Assembly (NCBI GenBank): GCA_023511325.1
Contig: JAIMBU010000120.1
Span: forward strand, 1-7,203
Origin: Gorillibacterium sp.
GTDB taxonomy: Bacteria; Bacillota; Bacilli; Paenibacillales; NBRC-103111
Direction of reading: 5' to 3'
Length of the DNA stretch: 7,203 nt
Made by a program: the position numbers and the translations under genes. Positions 4,643 to 7,203 of this stretch are shown here, one piece after another (the stretch's first letter is position 1; each line of letters begins with the position of its first letter). The notes beneath the pieces were generated by a model. The model was not told the DNA's origin. It was given only the letters and a program-made list of their open reading frames with translations, and made no database searches.

Positions 4643-6462
4643 TGGATCTCACAAACGGTCTCAACGATGAACAGAAAGCCGCTGTCCTGTCCGAATCCAA
4701 TCATATTTTGTTGATGGCCGGGGCGGGTAGTGGAAAGACTCGAGTCTTAACCCATCGTCTCGCGCATCTTAACCTCAATTGCAGGGTTGGTATATCCAGC
4801 ATCGTAGCGATTACCTTCACACGGGCGGCAGCTAAGGAAATGAAAGATAGACTCGCGTTGCTAATTGGTGAAAAGGAATCTAAAAAGCTTGTATGCTGCA
4901 CCTTCCACGCTCTTGCCGTTCGAATTTTACAAGAATGGGGCCATCGGCTAAAACTGGACAAACATTTCACCATCTACAGTCAGGAAGACAGAGAAGAGAT
5001 CGTCAAGTCCATCATTATGATGCTTGGCTTATCCAGTAGGACAAGCGTTAGCAAGGTGGTTGCGAGGGTAGGTAAGCCCGTGAAGGAAGGTCCAGAGTCG
5101 GCGGTACTCAAGGAATATGAGTGGCAGCTTAAGAGATTCAATGCTGTCGATCTGGACCAGCTAATTAACAAGGTCAATGAACTGTTCGAGAAGCATCCGG
5201 ACGTTACAGAGTATTACCGGAAGCAATGGAAATATAGTTTCGTGGATGAATTCCAAGACACCAATCGTGAACAACTGGAACTTATCAATCAACTTAATCC
5301 TATTAACCTTTTTGTAGTGGGAGACGCTAACCAGTCCATCTATCGATTTACTGGAGCACGGATTGAGAACATCTTGGAGTTTCCAGATCAATATCCCAGC
5401 ACCGAAGTTATCAAGCTTGAAAAGAATTATCGATCAACAGAACAGATTATCGAAGCGGCCAACAATCTAATCTCACATAATGTAACTCGGGTAGACATGA
5501 CGTTGGTTGCTGACAAGTCTGGCGAACCTGTTCGAGTGGTTCGTGTTCTTAATCAAGACGCTGAAATCGAACTCATTATCGACACGATTCGGGGGAAAAG
5601 CGACGAAGAGCATTATTCCGATTACGCCGTGCTTGCTCGGACAAATGCTCAGATAGCCAATATCCGTTGGAAGCTCAAGAATGAGGGCATACCTACGATG
5701 GTCTTGAGTAGTGCAGATGATCCACTCAAAAAAAATGATATCAAGCTACTTACATCTTATCTAGATTGCATCATTAATCGAAAAGATGAGATGAACTTCA
5801 AACGGGCTCTGCGGTTCCCTGAGCCAGTATTAACAGACCTTCAGCTTCAGCAAGCAGAGCAATTATCGACTGACCTATCCATCTCGCTGAGAGAGGCGTT
5901 GGGCTTGTCAGATAGCGAAGCAGTACAGATCGTCGCGAAGTTTATGGACAATCTTTCACATGAAATTTTACAAATGGATAACGTGATCGATGCTTTGCAA
6001 TGCCTCATAGATGAATTGCGGTTAGTAGAGTGGTACGAGGAACGAAACCTCAACAACCGCATTACAGACCTTAATGAAGCAAAACAATACATTGCCTTCT
6101 GGACAGAGCGCCAGATCAACCTGGGGGAAGACACAAGCCCTACAACCTTCCTGAAATGGTTGAGGATACGCGATATTCACGACAAGCTGCTTGATGATCG
6201 TGACTGTGTAAAACTCATGACGCTTCATGGTAGTAAGGGTTTGGAGTTTGAGAATGTGTTCATGGTCGGGATGAACGAAGGTGTGTTTCCCAGCCAGAAC
6301 ACCAGTGACATTGAAGAGGAGCGGCGGCTTGGATACGTAGGCGTTACACGGGCAAAAAAACGCTTAATCCTAACGGTAAAGAGCAAACACATGCCTGCAT
6401 GGGGCGTGGAGCGAGACGTGTTGCCAAGTCGGTTCCTTTCAGAAATAAGGTCGAGGAGTTGA
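4642..6462 (+). CDS. UvrD/PcrA/Rep-like superfamily 1A DNA helicase
   Basis: A 606-residue 3'-5' type DNA helicase with all core motifs in order: Q motif 'LNDEQKAAVL' (7-16), Walker A 'AGAGSGKT' (26-33), motif Ia 'ITFTRAAAKEM' (about 58-68), Walker B 'DEFQD' (202-206), motif III 'GDANQSIYRFTGA' (227-239), motif IV 'LEKNYRST' (259-266, with Arg264), motif V 'TLHGSKGLEF' (527-536) and motif VI 'YVGVTRA' (565-571, with Arg570). It is shorter than cellular UvrD or PcrA (about 720-740): it ends about 35 residues after motif VI and so lacks the long C-terminal extension. Motif III has Thr237 where PcrA and Rep have Arg. It would use ATP to move along single-stranded DNA and unwind or strip proteins in replication or recombination. 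Its ATG overlaps the stop of the ATPase gene, implying joint expression. It is not AddA or RecB: no nuclease domain, and too short. Confidence 0.95.
   Translation: MDLTNGLNDEQKAAVLSESNHILLMAGAGSGKTRVLTHRLAHLNLNCRVGISSIVAITFTRAAAKEMKDRLALLIGEKESKKLVCCTFHALAVRILQEWGHRLKLDKHFTIYSQEDREEIVKSIIMMLGLSSRTSVSKVVARVGKPVKEGPESAVLKEYEWQLKRFNAVDLDQLINKVNELFEKHPDVTEYYRKQWKYSFVDEFQDTNREQLELINQLNPINLFVVGDANQSIYRFTGARIENILEFPDQYPSTEVIKLEKNYRSTEQIIEAANNLISHNVTRVDMTLVADKSGEPVRVVRVLNQDAEIELIIDTIRGKSDEEHYSDYAVLARTNAQIANIRWKLKNEGIPTMVLSSADDPLKKNDIKLLTSYLDCIINRKDEMNFKRALRFPEPVLTDLQLQQAEQLSTDLSISLREALGLSDSEAVQIVAKFMDNLSHEILQMDNVIDALQCLIDELRLVEWYEERNLNNRITDLNEAKQYIAFWTERQINLGEDTSPTTFLKWLRIRDIHDKLLDDRDCVKLMTLHGSKGLEFENVFMVGMNEGVFPSQNTSDIEEERRLGYVGVTRAKKRLILTVKSKHMPAWGVERDVLPSRFLSEIRSRS
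6453..6458 (+). promoter_or_regulatory. Ribosome binding site supporting a TTG start
   Basis: GAGGAG lies at the very end of the helicase gene, eight bases before the TTG at 6467. This spacing supports TTG as the real start of the following 137-residue gene. Confidence 0.6.
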
Positions 6463-6466
6463 TCTA

Positions 6467-6880
6467 TTGAATCTTCAACATTACATCTCAGAAATCAATA
6501 GATACAGAGAGTTAGCCAGTGAACTTCCAGAGGATGACACTGGGCCTCTGCTGAAAAAAATCGAACTCCTTGCTAAGTGTTTGGTCCTTATCGGAGAGGT
6601 ATCAGCTGAATGTGATCGGTTGTATAAGCACATTCATGTAAGACGCGATACTGAATACGCTAAAGCCTACATCGTTGCAGAGCGGCCGAAGAAAGAGAAT
6701 GCGGAGGTCCAAACCGAGGGGGTTCGGACGCTTGAAGCGGAGTCGTATGGAAGGATGCAAAAGTACCGGAATGACTTTGATAGCATGACTGAGACGATCC
6801 ATTCTCTGAAACTGAAGATGCGTGTGAATTTTGCAGATGGATCCATTGGGAGCCAGTACCAAGGGGGAGGCGGGCGGTGA
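6467..6880 (+). CDS. Unknown 137-aa helical protein
   Basis: A 137-residue frame starting at TTG 6467, four bases after the helicase stop, with GAGGAG (6453-6458) well placed. The first about 55 residues form a Leu/Glu-rich helix pair ('YISEINRYREL', 'LLKKIELLAKCLVLIGEV'); the middle is charged; a further helix ('MTETIHSLKLKMRV') is followed by a flexible Gly-rich end 'SQYQGGGGR'. The hydrophobic stretch near residue 38 is too short for a membrane segment. I recognise no family or catalytic motif. It sits between a helicase and a PAPS-reductase-like gene in the same operon, and its stop overlaps the next GTG start in a GTGA arrangement. Helical small proteins in this position often serve as adaptors, but no function is claimed. 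Confidence 0.75.
   Translation: MNLQHYISEINRYRELASELPEDDTGPLLKKIELLAKCLVLIGEVSAECDRLYKHIHVRRDTEYAKAYIVAERPKKENAEVQTEGVRTLEAESYGRMQKYRNDFDSMTETIHSLKLKMRVNFADGSIGSQYQGGGGR
6861..6870 (+). promoter_or_regulatory. Strong ribosome binding site for the PAPS-reductase-like gene
   Basis: AAGGGGGAGG lies six bases before the GTG at 6877, inside the Gly-rich 3' end of the previous gene. It fixes GTG 6877 as the start, in preference to the in-frame ATG at 6895. The Gly codons at the end of the upstream protein thus double as this site. Confidence 0.7.
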
Positions 6881-7203
6881 CTGTTCAATTAGCAATGCAA
6901 TTTGAGGTTGAGATTGAACGCAGTTTGGAAAAAGTTGAACCCATTAAATTATTGTCCTTGGATGAATACGATAAAATTATTGTCTCTGAATCGTTCGGTA
7001 AGGACTCAATGGCTTGTGTGTTCCACCTCCTAAATAGTGGCGTTCCACCTGATAGGATTGAACTTTGGCATCAATCAGTTGATGGCGGTGGCGAACAACA
7101 TCTTGAATTCTTGGACTGGCCTGTCACTGAATCATACGGAGAAGCAGTTGGACAACTGTTAGGCATTAAAACAACGTTTCAGTGGCGTGCGTATGGCATA
7201 TAT
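6877..7203 (+). CDS. Phage PAPS-reductase-like ATP pyrophosphatase, 3' end cut by the window
   Basis: The first 109 residues of a gene that runs off the window. It has a PP-loop, 'SFGKDSMA' (about 44-51), in the place of the usual SGGKDS nucleotide-binding motif of the adenine nucleotide alpha-hydrolase superfamily. 'RIELWHQSVDGGG' and 'FLDWPVTESYGEAVGQLLGI' follow, which I recall as characteristic of the phage 'phosphoadenosine phosphosulfate reductase' group. The N-terminus (1-40) is a helical lead-in. Family members use ATP to adenylate or process a substrate; cellular PAPS reductase makes sulfite, while related proteins such as DndC act in DNA phosphorothioation. The true substrate of the phage group is unknown to me. 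The start is GTG 6877, overlapping the upstream stop as GTGA with a strong ribosome binding site. The catalytic C-terminal part is not visible, so the reaction cannot be assigned. Confidence 0.85.
   Translation, partial: MTVQLAMQFEVEIERSLEKVEPIKLLSLDEYDKIIVSESFGKDSMACVFHLLNSGVPPDRIELWHQSVDGGGEQHLEFLDWPVTESYGEAVGQLLGIKTTFQWRAYGIY

Noticed and set aside
5728..5735. Run of eight A within the helicase gene (with another of seven A at 6354-6360), as possible slippage sites
   Set aside because: The zero frame continues through both runs into conserved helicase motifs, and neither has an obvious downstream stimulatory hairpin or a meaningful alternative-frame product.

Overview
The window reads as part of the early/replication region of a bacteriophage or prophage of a Gram-positive host. 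The support is: every gene lies on the + strand, genes abut or overlap by a few bases, Shine-Dalgarno sequences are strong and purine-rich, TTG and GTG starts are used, and the protein families (ORF6C domain, KTSC domain, phage-type PAPS-reductase-like protein, SbcC-like ATPase, UvrD-like helicase) commonly occur together in phages of Bacillota. A Bacillales host (Paenibacillus or Bacillus group) is my best guess from style only; no marker fixes the host, and nothing here distinguishes phage, prophage and phage-like plasmid.

Layout. Unit 1 (1-1516) holds the 3' end of an unknown helical protein, a stand-alone ORF6C-domain protein, a KTSC-domain protein and a 52-aa protein. It is closed by a hairpin plus T-run terminator at about 1529-1558. 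A short non-coding stretch (1559-1643) carries competing inverted repeats. Unit 2 (1644 to beyond 7203) starts with an unknown 285-aa protein, then a Rad50/SbcC-like coiled-coil ATPase, a UvrD/PcrA/Rep-like helicase, a 137-aa unknown, and a phosphoadenosine-phosphosulfate-reductase-like ATP pyrophosphatase cut by the window end. Most junctions in unit 2 are TAATG or GTGA overlaps, so translation is probably coupled.

Main oddity. The SbcC-like gene is interrupted by an in-frame TAA at 2801-2803. The frame is otherwise continuous from 2501 to 4642. The first 100 codons carry Walker A; the remaining 612 carry the coiled coils, a hook-like cysteine pair, the ABC signature and a Walker B in which Asn follows the Asp. 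It may be a nonsense mutation, a sequencing error or a real split gene.

How the genes may work together (inference): the 285-aa protein, the SbcC-like ATPase and the helicase form a compact DNA recombination/repair module. No Mre11/SbcD-type nuclease is visible in the window, so the ATPase either has a partner elsewhere or works with the unknown 285-aa protein.
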